Positions 34,022 to 40,460 of a stretch of DNA of 47,987 nt are shown here, piece by piece (the first letter of the stretch is position 1; each line of letters begins with the position of its first letter). Source of the DNA: a virus. The DNA is taken from positions 1 to 47,987 of the IMG/VR virus record IMGVR_UViG_3300005253_000562. One strand, 5' to 3'. Under the pieces are notes generated by a model, which ran no database searches, was not told where the DNA came from, and saw nothing but the letters and a program-made list of their open reading frames with translations. The position numbers were made by a program, and so were the translations under genes.

Positions 34022-34570
34022 ATGAATAAGATGACAATTTTAACAGCAATAACAATATTTCTTTTCAGCTCCATTACTCCAACACAGAGTGTAATTAAAA
34101 TGGTTTCAGAAGAAAAAATAAAAAATGATTATAAATTATTCGTTGATGCAATAGGATGGAGAGAATCAGGTAAGGAAAAGTATAAGGCATACAACAAATA
34201 TGGTTATAGGGGTAAATACCAATTTGGTAGGGCTGCTCTAAAAGATATTGGGATAAAGGTTAAATGGAAAGAATTTCGTAATGATACAGCTTTACAGGAA
34301 TACGCCATGTGTGAGTACCTTTTATTAAATAGAAATCGCCTGTCAAGATACATTGATAAATATGAAGGCAAATTTATTAAGGGCATAAGAATAACTGAAT
34401 GTGGAATAATTGCTGGTGCTCATTTAGGCGGAGCAGTTGGTGTAAAAAGATTTTTGTATAGTAATGGTAGAAAAGATAGGAGAGATGCTAATGGAACTAA
34501 GATTAGTGATTATATTAGAGACTTCGGGAATTATCAGGTAAGTTGGAACAAAATTATTACAAACGAATAA
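34022..34570 (+). CDS. Secreted lytic transglycosylase-like endolysin
   Basis: A 182-residue cell-wall hydrolase. A signal peptide covers about 1-23 (MNKMTILTAITIFLFSSITP). The catalytic region IGWRESG with E48 is followed by YGYRGKYQFGRAAL, as in SLT/lysozyme-fold enzymes. The C-terminus keeps the GAHLGGAVGVKRFL helix. With a signal peptide it can be exported by the host Sec system rather than needing a large holin pore. Confidence 0.78.
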   Translation: MNKMTILTAITIFLFSSITPTQSVIKMVSEEKIKNDYKLFVDAIGWRESGKEKYKAYNKYGYRGKYQFGRAALKDIGIKVKWKEFRNDTALQEYAMCEYLLLNRNRLSRYIDKYEGKFIKGIRITECGIIAGAHLGGAVGVKRFLYSNGRKDRRDANGTKISDYIRDFGNYQVSWNKIITNE

Positions 34571-34611
34571 ATTAATGGCAATGGGTATGGATACAGGATT
34601 ACCTAGAATAA

Positions 34612-34776
34612 AACAATCACAAGCAGACGGATTCTCAAAGTTTAGTCAATGAATATCATTTAATAAAACAAAAGAAAAGTAGATTGAGTAGAAGCCAGAG
34701 GGATGCTGTTGAAAATAGGGTCCTATACCTGGTTAAAATGGGTAGGGTTAATATTAAACAATCAAAAACTAAATAA
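34612..34776 (+). pseudogene. Possible degraded small gene
   Basis: Frame open from 34612 to a TAA at 34774-34776 without an ATG near its start. It contains DSQSLVNEYHLIKQKKSRLS and SQRDAVENRVLYLVKMG, which look like a real helical protein. A 25-codon ORF at 34575-34652 in another frame begins MAMGMDTGLPRIKQSQ. A frameshift may have joined or split these. The rest of 34571-34804 holds nothing I recognise. Confidence 0.3.
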
Positions 34777-34804
34777 ATTTTTTAATCATTAAAACATAAA
34801 AATC

Positions 34805-35047
34805 ATGACACGTATCGGAAAAGTTTTAAGAGGCGTAGTAAACGTTGCCAAAAGAATAGCCCTGGGAGGGGGGGATATTATACCTCTCAATTTAACAGCC
34901 AACAGAGCCGCCTCAGAGGGGGGCGAGGGCAAATTTGATTATCTCCGGTTAGCAACCAGTGTAATCATATTGGTGCTCGTGGTGGGCTTCCTATTCGGCA
35001 AGATGACCATGGAGCAACTTCAGAACATATTGGAGCTTCTGAAGTAA
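34805..35047 (+). CDS. Small single-span membrane protein
   Basis: An 80-residue protein. The N-terminus is basic (MTRIGKVLRGVVNVAKRIAL) and a membrane segment lies at about 49-65 (LATSVIILVLVVGFLFG). The gene is richer in G and C than its neighbours (runs such as GGGAGGGGGGG), suggesting a separate origin along with the tRNA region after it. Function unknown. Confidence 0.6.
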   Translation: MTRIGKVLRGVVNVAKRIALGGGDIIPLNLTANRAASEGGEGKFDYLRLATSVIILVLVVGFLFGKMTMEQLQNILELLK

Positions 35048-35059
35048 AATTTACTGGTC

Positions 35060-35136
35060 AGTCTTGTAATTCAGTCGGTTAGAATGCTGTCCTGCTAAGA
35101 CAGAGGTCGCAGGTTCGAGTCCTGCCAGGACTGCCA
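35060..35136 (+). tRNA. tRNA with GCU anticodon and short variable loop
   Basis: A full cloverleaf can be folded: acceptor AGTCTTG (35060-35066) with CAGGACT (35126-35132), one G-U pair; D stem ATTC/GAAT; anticodon stem CTGTC/GACAG with loop CTGCTAA (anticodon GCT at 35094-35096); variable loop of five bases; T stem GCAGG/CCTGC; discriminator G and an encoded CCA. GCU reads AGU/AGC serine codons, but serine tRNAs carry a long variable arm that is missing here. The body resembles Asn/Asp-type tRNAs. Confidence 0.92.
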
Positions 35137-35315
35137 TTGCCCCGCAGGTGAAGTGAGTGGTCTTTTTACTTTGGGCTTCTGAGGTATTTTCAGGCATTCA
35201 TTTCCAGCGGGGACTTAAATAGAGAGGGCGAGCTTAACCAAATCCTAACGCAACGTATAACAACGTACATTCAAGTATTTGATCATCCCGCCCCCTGGAA
35301 ATTCAACGGTCGAAT
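35137..35315. other. Non-coding, structured segment with alternative GC-rich pairings
   Basis: No gene is visible here. CCCCGC (35140-35145) pairs perfectly with GCGGGG (35207-35212). The same right arm, as TTTCCAGCGGGG (35201-35212), can instead pair with CCCCCTGGAAA (35291-35301), so the two structures exclude each other. Such GC-rich complementarity stands out in an AT-rich genome. On the minus strand a -7 box (35319-35326) could start an RNA that folds with the second pairing. Confidence 0.55.
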
Positions 35316-35318
35316 ATG

Positions 35319-35326
35319 CAAAGATA
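35319..35326 (-). promoter_or_regulatory. Possible minus-strand promoter -7 box
   Basis: TATCTTTG on the minus strand is a perfect -7 box, but no TTTG lies 19-21 bp upstream. It would transcribe leftward through the structured region toward the tRNA. Weak without a -33 match. Confidence 0.3.
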
Positions 35327-35329
35327 AAA

Positions 35330-35347
35330 AAACTTTCAATAAAGTTT
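35330..35347. promoter_or_regulatory. Operator-like palindrome
   Basis: AAACTTT-CAAT-AAAGTTT is a perfect 7-bp inverted repeat with a 4-bp centre. Its right arm overlaps the TTTG (-33) of the promoter at 35345-35376 and it lies next to the minus-strand -7 box, so a bound protein could control both directions. Confidence 0.5.
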
Positions 35348-35376
35348 GGATATTAAGAATATTGTTTTTATGTTTG
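35345..35376 (+). promoter_or_regulatory. Bacteroidota-type promoter for the replication region
   Basis: TTTG at 35345-35348, 20-bp spacer, TATGTTTG at 35369-35376: an exact match to the phylum consensus. Transcription would start near 35383 and run through a hairpin-bearing leader into the gene at 35511. Confidence 0.78.
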
Positions 35377-35388
35377 TAATCAACAATT

Positions 35389-35472
35389 AGCGGGAAGCAT
35401 GGATTACACTTTTTGTATTAAGAAAAATTAACCTCACAATTCCCTTGTTTGAGTGCTTATCTGCTTCCCGCT
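35389..35472 (+). promoter_or_regulatory. Leader inverted repeat (long-loop hairpin)
   Basis: AGCGGGAAGCA (35389-35399) and TGCTTCCCGCT (35462-35472) are perfect 11-bp complements with a 62-nt loop. The stem begins a few bases after the predicted transcription start. It could protect the mRNA end or act as an attenuator. The remaining 35473-35510 holds no recognised feature. Confidence 0.6.
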
Positions 35473-35510
35473 TTTAACACAATGATGGGGGTTTTGTGGG
35501 GTCTTTATTT

Positions 35511-35954
35511 ATGGATAAATTAGAACTAAAACACGTAGCCCCCTATTTGCCTTATGGATTGATAGCAATAAATATAGATAATGATGTTAAATATGAAGTA
35601 TCTGTTTATCAAACTGCAAGTTTACAAGGGAAGCTCCCTGTAGATATGTTATTTGGTAGTGTATTGCAGCCAACAGATTTTAAACCAATCCTCCGCCCAT
35701 TATTAGACTTAACAAAAGAGATAGAGCATAATGGAGAGAAGTTTGTGCCCTATAACACTGAAATGCTATCTAATTTTATGTTGTCAGTAAAGGGGATGGA
35801 TTGTCTTTGTGAGTATAATTTCGATATAAGTAATTATACAAATATGCGATATTATATAATTCAAATGCTTATAAAATGGCACTTTGACGTGTTCGGATTA
35901 ATAGAAAAAGGATTGGCTATTGATATGAATACATTAACCACTAAAGATAAATAA
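35511..35954 (+). CDS. Hypothetical protein, first gene of the replication operon
   Basis: A 147-residue protein from the ATG at 35511. Its N-terminus MDKLELKHVAPYLPYGLIAI is of a type I recall at the head of replication regions in Bacteroidota phages. No catalytic motif. It lies about 130 bp downstream of the predicted transcription start. Confidence 0.68.
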   Translation: MDKLELKHVAPYLPYGLIAINIDNDVKYEVSVYQTASLQGKLPVDMLFGSVLQPTDFKPILRPLLDLTKEIEHNGEKFVPYNTEMLSNFMLSVKGMDCLCEYNFDISNYTNMRYYIIQMLIKWHFDVFGLIEKGLAIDMNTLTTKDK

Positions 35955-35956
35955 TC

Positions 35957-36166
35957 ATGATTATAGAAATGACAATGTATGGATGTAAGTGCGATAATTG
36001 CGGAAAACAATGGGAAGATGAAGATATGGGATTTGTTGCATTTACAGATCATAGTGGGATTAAATCATCTTTAGAGGAAGATTATGAATGGCACATAGAA
36101 GATGATAAGCATTATTGTCCTGAATGCTGGAGCTACGATGATGAAGATAATTTAGTCATAAAATAA
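35957..36166 (+). CDS. Small zinc-ribbon-like protein
   Basis: A 69-residue acidic protein with CKCDNC and CPEC, giving a likely four-cysteine zinc site. It is compact and probably DNA-, RNA- or protein-binding. It starts 2 nt after the previous stop. Confidence 0.65.
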   Translation: MIIEMTMYGCKCDNCGKQWEDEDMGFVAFTDHSGIKSSLEEDYEWHIEDDKHYCPECWSYDDEDNLVIK

Positions 36167-36175
36167 AGGTAATAA

Positions 36176-36922
36176 ATGATAGCAGTAGAAACCTGGATAA
36201 CAGTCCATAGGAAATTTAGACAATGGGAATGGTATCAAAATAGTAATATGGTACATCTATTCATTCATTTATTATTGTCTGCTAATCATACAGATAATAA
36301 ATGGCAGGGCAAAATGATTAAAAGGGGACAATTAGCGGTAGGTAGAAAAATGCTAAGTGCTGATACCGGCATATCAGAGCAGTCAATAAGAACCTGTTTT
36401 AATAAATTAAAATTAACCAACGAAATTACTATAAAATCAACCAGCAAATTTAGTATCATAACGATATGTAAATACGATGATTACCAACCAAGAACAAAGG
36501 GTATCAACCAGCAAACTAACCATCAACCAACCAACAATCAACCATCAATTAACCATCAACTAACCACAATCAATAATGATAATAATGATAATAATGATAA
36601 TAATGATAAAGAAGTATATGAGAGCACTGATATTTCCTTTTCTAATTTTTGGAAAGAATATGATAAAAAAGTAGGTTATAAAAAGTGTTTACCTAAATGG
36701 AATAATGGAAGTTTGTCTAAGGAAAAGAAAAAATTAGCCATAGATTACCTACCGGCTTATAAACAGGCGGAGCCAGATAAAATGTTCCGGCAAAATCCAT
36801 TGACATATCTAAATAGTGAGACTTGGAATGATGAAATAATTAAAGAGGAAACCCAACAGGACAGGAACGAAAAGATAGTCAAAAAATATAGAGACCGGGA
36901 AACTGAAAATTCATTAACCTAA
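36176..36922 (+). CDS. Replication initiator-like winged-helix protein
   Basis: A 248-residue protein. The N-terminal about 105 residues (WITVHRKFRQWEWYQ, FIHLLLSANHTDNKWQG, SADTGISEQSIRTCFNKLKL) match the winged-helix domain of phage replication organisers. A Q/N/T-rich linker follows at about 106-140, encoded by repeats that may serve as origin DNA. The C-terminal segment FSNFWKEYDKKVGYKKCLPK resembles the helicase- or loader-contact region of such proteins. It probably binds the origin and recruits the host replisome. Confidence 0.72.
   Translation: MIAVETWITVHRKFRQWEWYQNSNMVHLFIHLLLSANHTDNKWQGKMIKRGQLAVGRKMLSADTGISEQSIRTCFNKLKLTNEITIKSTSKFSIITICKYDDYQPRTKGINQQTNHQPTNNQPSINHQLTTINNDNNDNNDNNDKEVYESTDISFSNFWKEYDKKVGYKKCLPKWNNGSLSKEKKKLAIDYLPAYKQAEPDKMFRQNPLTYLNSETWNDEIIKEETQQDRNEKIVKKYRDRETENSLT
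36518..36610 (+). repeat. Iteron-like repeats and AT-rich array inside the replication gene (candidate origin)
   Basis: AACCATCAA occurs at 36518-36526, 36540-36548 and 36551-36559, spaced 22 and 11 bp, about whole helical turns. It is followed by four 9-bp units AATGATAAT (last ending AAA) at 36575-36610. Direct repeats followed by an AT-rich tract inside the initiator gene recall the lambda origin in gene O. Confidence 0.55.
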
Positions 36923-36933
36923 AAATTGATATT

Positions 36934-37116
36934 ATGAAAAAAAGTAGACATAGATACGTGGTTCTGAAACTCCTTACCACCATAAATGTGTATGGAGTTT
37001 CAGAAAAATTAGGAGGTTGTGCAGGTTATCTACCTGTTTTTCTTACTGAAAAAGAAGCCAAAAAAGTAGCTGGGAAAAAGTTTGATATTATAACAATAAC
37101 TGAACATTATGAATAA
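36934..37116 (+). CDS. Hypothetical protein
   Basis: A 60-residue basic protein with no known motif. It starts after the SD-less leader AAATTGATATTATG and overlaps the next gene by 8 nt. Confidence 0.55.
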   Translation: MKKSRHRYVVLKLLTTINVYGVSEKLGGCAGYLPVFLTEKEAKKVAGKKFDIITITEHYE

Positions 37117-37795
37117 CGAAAGCGAATTAGCAGACACATTACAACACATAGTAACCCTCTGCGGATACTATCCGTTGAACGAAAATGAAATAGATGTCCT
37201 GGTTAAATACATCAACAGAGACGACCCAACTTTGCCTGTATTAAAATTAAAAGAGATGTTTGAATTGGCAATTAATTATAAGCTGGGAATAGAATTGAAG
37301 AACCGGCTAAGTGTCAAGGAATATCTAAGGGTCAAGTATGCTTTGGAAAGAAGGATTAAAGAAAAACAATCATTTTCAGAGATAGAGAAGGAATATAAGC
37401 CCACAAAGGAAGCATTACAGCAACTACATAATGATTTTTTGGAAAATATATATGGCAAGATAGATCAGTTCTTTAAAACTGATATTTATAAAATAACAGA
37501 TTATGGTAACGTAATATACAATTATCTTGAACGTATTGGATTGATCACCTTTTCAAAAGAAGTGCAGGAGAGGTTCCATAAGATGGAAAAGATTACAACA
37601 TCTAAAAATTCAAATGATCCCGTACTAATTAAAACAATCATTGATCAGAGCGACAAACTGACTAAGATGAATTATAAAAAATTCGCCTTGGAGCAATTCC
37701 TCAGAAGTTGTAAACAGGAAAATCGGGACATCATAGGAGAGATAAAGACAAAAGAGAACATGCAGGGGCAAAAACTTTTAAATGACATTAGGTAG
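37109..37795 (+). CDS. Hypothetical helical protein of the replication region
   Basis: A 228-residue, mostly helical, charged protein. No Walker or nuclease motif is visible. Its place between the initiator and the methyltransferase suggests a replication accessory role. It overlaps the methyltransferase gene by 14 nt. Confidence 0.6.
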   Translation: MNNESELADTLQHIVTLCGYYPLNENEIDVLVKYINRDDPTLPVLKLKEMFELAINYKLGIELKNRLSVKEYLRVKYALERRIKEKQSFSEIEKEYKPTKEALQQLHNDFLENIYGKIDQFFKTDIYKITDYGNVIYNYLERIGLITFSKEVQERFHKMEKITTSKNSNDPVLIKTIIDQSDKLTKMNYKKFALEQFLRSCKQENRDIIGEIKTKENMQGQKLLNDIR

Positions 37796-38744
37796 TTTGT
37801 TTTCAGGGATAGGTGGTTTTGAATTAGCAGCTACTTGTGCAGGAATAAAACCACTTTGGAGCAATGAGATAGATTCTTTTTGTTGTAAAGTATTAAGAAA
37901 AAACTTTGACCATGAAATCATTGAAAAAGACATCCGGGAAATCGGAAAGCACAACCTCAAATCAGTTGACATTATTACAGGCGGATTCCCATGCCAACCA
38001 TTTAGTCAGGCAGGCAAAAGGAAAGGGACAAAAGATGACCGTTATCTCTGGTCTGAAATGCTTAGAGTTATCAGAGAGCTTAAACCATCCTACGTCATTG
38101 GCGAAAATGTTGCTGGTCTCCTTAGCATGGAAAATGGCAAAACACTTGAAAACATACTCATTGACTTGGAAAATGAAGGCTATCGGACGGAAATATTTAC
38201 TATTCCAGCTTGTGCCATTGGAGCGTGGCATAGGCGAGATAGAATCTGGATTATTGCCTACAATGGCTCCTGGAACACATGGGGCGGGGATGAGTCCAAG
38301 CAAGCAAAAATGCGAAGACATGAGCCGAGGAAAAATACCAAAACATCAAGTTCTTTTAGTGGACAAAATAATAGTGGAGGAATTTCAAAAAGGAAATTGG
38401 AAGCCACCATTACATTGGAAAATGCTTCCAACGCCACAAGCAAGAGATTGGAAAGGAAAAAGTGGATACAAAAATCAAAGAGATTTGACCAGAGAGGCAA
38501 AAATGCTACCAACCCCAACCACACAAATCGCAAAGAACAATGGAAGCAAAAGTCAAATCAAAAGGAACTCACTACCATTAGATGTGATAGCTGGTGGGAA
38601 GTTGAACCCAACGTGGGTAGAGTGGCTAATGGGATACCCGGAAGGGTGGACAGACTTAAAGGACTCGGAAATGCAATAGTACCACAAGTAGCTTATGAAT
38701 TATTTAAGGTAATTAAGGAATATGATCAATCAATTCATAAATAA
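37782..38744 (+). CDS. DNA (cytosine-5) methyltransferase
   Basis: A 320-residue C5 methyltransferase. All key motifs are present: FSGIGG (7-12, SAM), PCQPFS (70-75, catalytic C71), GENVAG (107-112), RRDR (151-154) and LGNAIVPQ near 295-302. The target-recognition region at about 161-275 is lysine- and asparagine-rich. Much of the gene, from 37906 to 38679, also carries an open frame +1 whose product looks like a methylase-associated protein. It probably protects phage DNA from host restriction; no cognate endonuclease was seen. Confidence 0.9.
   Translation: MTLGSLFSGIGGFELAATCAGIKPLWSNEIDSFCCKVLRKNFDHEIIEKDIREIGKHNLKSVDIITGGFPCQPFSQAGKRKGTKDDRYLWSEMLRVIRELKPSYVIGENVAGLLSMENGKTLENILIDLENEGYRTEIFTIPACAIGAWHRRDRIWIIAYNGSWNTWGGDESKQAKMRRHEPRKNTKTSSSFSGQNNSGGISKRKLEATITLENASNATSKRLERKKWIQKSKRFDQRGKNATNPNHTNRKEQWKQKSNQKELTTIRCDSWWEVEPNVGRVANGIPGRVDRLKGLGNAIVPQVAYELFKVIKEYDQSIHK
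37906..38679 (+). CDS. Overprinted alternative-frame ORF inside the methyltransferase gene
   Basis: A 257-codon ORF entirely inside the methyltransferase gene in the +1 frame. Its second half has LLPTMAPGTHGAG, MLPTPQARDWKGKSG, MLPTPT and KLNPTWVEWLMGYPEGWTDL. These are blocks I recall, from memory, in phage proteins annotated as methylases. The same bases in the main frame encode the C5 methyltransferase end (EPNVGRVANGIPGRVDRL). The start codon is uncertain; MTVISGLKCLEL, further in, is another possibility. It may be translated, or be a remnant of an ancient frame switch. Confidence 0.5.
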   Translation: MTMKSLKKTSGKSESTTSNQLTLLQADSHANHLVRQAKGKGQKMTVISGLKCLELSESLNHPTSLAKMLLVSLAWKMAKHLKTYSLTWKMKAIGRKYLLFQLVPLERGIGEIESGLLPTMAPGTHGAGMSPSKQKCEDMSRGKIPKHQVLLVDKIIVEEFQKGNWKPPLHWKMLPTPQARDWKGKSGYKNQRDLTREAKMLPTPTTQIAKNNGSKSQIKRNSLPLDVIAGGKLNPTWVEWLMGYPEGWTDLKDSEMQ

Positions 38745-39126
38745 GATACACCAGGGCAATTCATTAGACATCTTAAAACAGATTCCCGATAATTCAGTGG
38801 ATACTGTGATCACTTCACCACCCTATTGGCAATTAAGAGATTATGGTTATCCGGACCAGTGGGGATTAGAGCCAACCTATCAGGAATATTTGGAGCATCT
38901 ATGGTACTTAATGGATGAAACTTACCGGATATTAAAACCTACCGGCACCGCATGGATTAATATGGGTGATACCTATTCAAGTAATAGGTGGACAACCCAA
39001 CCAAGTACAACAGGAAGAAGTAGGATTTGTTCAGATGTAGAAACCACTAAAAAAATTAAAGAACCTGATAAGTGTCTTTTATTAATCCCGCACCGATTTG
39101 CCATAGGTTGTATTGATAGGGGTTAG
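38722..39126 (+). CDS. DNA N4/N6 methyltransferase, N-terminal half before an amber codon
   Basis: A 134-residue fragment containing the catalytic motif TSPPYW (31-36) and the following LRDYGYPDQWGLEPTYQEYL, typical of beta-class type II DNA methyltransferases. It stops at TAG 39124-39126, where homologs are expected to carry tryptophan (GWIVRNDIIW); TGG to TAG is a single change. Reading continues in the same frame into the SAM-binding half at 39166-39864. TAG is a normal stop in other genes here, so recoding is unlikely. Confidence 0.75.
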   Translation: MINQFINKIHQGNSLDILKQIPDNSVDTVITSPPYWQLRDYGYPDQWGLEPTYQEYLEHLWYLMDETYRILKPTGTAWINMGDTYSSNRWTTQPSTTGRSRICSDVETTKKIKEPDKCLLLIPHRFAIGCIDRG

Positions 39127-39165
39127 ATTGTTCGTAATGATATTATCTGGGCAAAACGAAATGGA

Positions 39166-39864
39166 ATGCCGGAAAGCTGCCGGGATAGATTTTCTAAAAA
39201 GCATGAATATTTCTTTTTAATGGCTAAACAACAAAAGTATTATTTTGATTTAGACGGAATAAGGGATAAGCACAAACAATTTTCATTAGAGCGTATCAAA
39301 CGTAAATGGAACGGACATAGAGAAAAAGGCAATAGTTATGTAGATATGAAAATTGAAAAAATGTGCAATGAAGCAGGTAAAAACCCTGGTGATGTATCAG
39401 ACTTTTGGGATATAACCACTAAAGGCAGTTCGGAAAAGCATTATGCAAGTTTTAATTTTAAGCTAATAGAGAAACCAATTATTGCCGGTTGTCCGGAATT
39501 TGTGTGTAAAAAGTGTGGAAAACCGAGAGAAAAAATAATTAAAAATACAGATAATATACCTTGGACAGAAAGACAAAGGCCAACTAAAAAAGGAATGGAA
39601 TTAAATGAAACTGGACAACGTAGAGACTTAGGTGGAAATTTTCAAACAGTTAAAAAGGAATTTATAGATTTAACAGATTGTGGATGCAATGCAGGATTTG
39701 AAGGTGGTATCGTGTTCGATCCGTTCTGTGGTGTGGGTACGACATTAATAAGAGCATTACAACTCAGCAGACGCATTATTGGTATTGACGGGTCCAAAGA
39801 ATATTGCAAAATAGCAAGGGAAAAAATATCAGTTGAATTAAATCAGTTGAAACTTGCATATTAA
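39166..39864 (+). CDS. DNA N4/N6 methyltransferase, C-terminal half
   Basis: A 232-residue continuation of the 38722 gene in the same frame, from the first ATG after the amber codon. It has KKHEYFFLMAKQQKYYFDLD, a zinc-type CKKCGKP / CGCN pair, and the SAM-binding motif FDPFCGVGTTLIRALQLSRR near its end. The first half carries SPPY, so each piece has one essential motif. Either the enzyme is dead, or the two pieces assemble, or low-level read-through makes the full protein. Confidence 0.75.
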   Translation: MPESCRDRFSKKHEYFFLMAKQQKYYFDLDGIRDKHKQFSLERIKRKWNGHREKGNSYVDMKIEKMCNEAGKNPGDVSDFWDITTKGSSEKHYASFNFKLIEKPIIAGCPEFVCKKCGKPREKIIKNTDNIPWTERQRPTKKGMELNETGQRRDLGGNFQTVKKEFIDLTDCGCNAGFEGGIVFDPFCGVGTTLIRALQLSRRIIGIDGSKEYCKIAREKISVELNQLKLAY

Positions 39865-39887
39865 ACGAGGGTTTTTTTATTATAAAT

Positions 39888-39919
39888 ACTTGACATTTGT
39901 AAAATGTTTATTATCTTTG
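39888..39919 (+). promoter_or_regulatory. Promoter, first of a near-identical pair
   Basis: ACTTGACATTTGTAAA (39888-39903) is identical to 40181-40196. TATCTTTG at 39912-39919 is a perfect -7 box, with a TTG 19 bp upstream. The ATG of the next gene lies 4 nt after the -7 box, so the mRNA is leaderless or nearly so. Confidence 0.78.
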
Positions 39920-39923
39920 CAAA

Positions 39924-40109
39924 ATGAATGAAAATAAACTACTATCTGTAATACAATTCGCAAAACTGAAAAATCTAAGCAGAACACGTATTTATCAGTT
40001 TATAGAAGCGGAACGCCTAGAGCACGTTTTAATAGCAAATCACTACTTTATAAAATCGGGTACTTCTATCAAAAGAGTCAAGCGATCAGGCAAACAATTT
40101 TCAATTTAA
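39924..40109 (+). CDS. Small helix-turn-helix (excisionase-like) DNA-binding protein
   Basis: A 61-residue protein. LLSVIQFAKLKNLSRTRIYQ followed by FIEAERLEHVLIANHYFI fits the HTH_17/excisionase-type winged helix (MerR-like). It has its own promoter. It probably regulates early genes, or acts as a directionality factor if an integrase exists elsewhere; none was found here. Confidence 0.7.
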   Translation: MNENKLLSVIQFAKLKNLSRTRIYQFIEAERLEHVLIANHYFIKSGTSIKRVKRSGKQFSI

Positions 40110-40180
40110 CATAATTATCCGAGCAATTGGCTAAATTTCGCTGGAAACGGCAAAAATAAATTGAAAATAATCGGCAAAAG

Positions 40181-40213
40181 ACTTGACATTTGTAAATACC
40201 TTGTTTATCTTTG
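40181..40213 (+). promoter_or_regulatory. Promoter, second of a near-identical pair
   Basis: ACTTGACATTTGTAAA (40181-40196) repeats the 39888 element. TATCTTTG at 40206-40213 is 20 bp from its TTG. It drives the gene at 40241 and probably the long run of small genes after it. The rest of 40110-40180 shows nothing else. Confidence 0.78.
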
Positions 40214-40240
40214 TAGTATTGTTAATCAAAAATATTAACC

Positions 40241-40441
40241 ATGGCAACAGAAACTAAAACATTTGTAAAAGTAAAAAAAAGCTATAAATTACAAAGGATG
40301 GCTACTCAATTAGTAACTATAATTTATAGCGAAAAAGATAAAGAAATTAAAAATCGTCTTGAAAAAATAAGTGAAGATTTGGAAGAGATGATTTCCGATG
40401 AGTTGGAAGTCGAAAGAGTAGCTGAATTAGCTCAATTTTAA
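40241..40441 (+). CDS. Small early protein
   Basis: A 66-residue charged helical protein with no recognised family. First gene behind the second promoter of the pair. Possible small DNA- or protein-binding inhibitor. Confidence 0.6.
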   Translation: MATETKTFVKVKKSYKLQRMATQLVTIIYSEKDKEIKNRLEKISEDLEEMISDELEVERVAELAQF

Positions 40442-40460
40442 TTAACTAAAACCAAAAATC

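Noticed and set aside
35060-35136. tRNA as an integration (attP) site
   Set aside because: The tRNA is complete and no integrase gene was found in the window.
35238-35270. Integron attC-like sequence (CCTAACGCAACG)
   Set aside because: Only one half-site is visible; no matching inverse core or integron integrase.
39124-39126. TAG stop-codon reassignment in the phage
   Set aside because: TAG clearly ends complete genes here (for example the gpN-like gene at 22778-22780 and the acyltransferase at 9125-9127), and no amber-decoding tRNA is present.
39865-39887. Terminator after the split methyltransferase
   Set aside because: There is a T-run but no stem before it.
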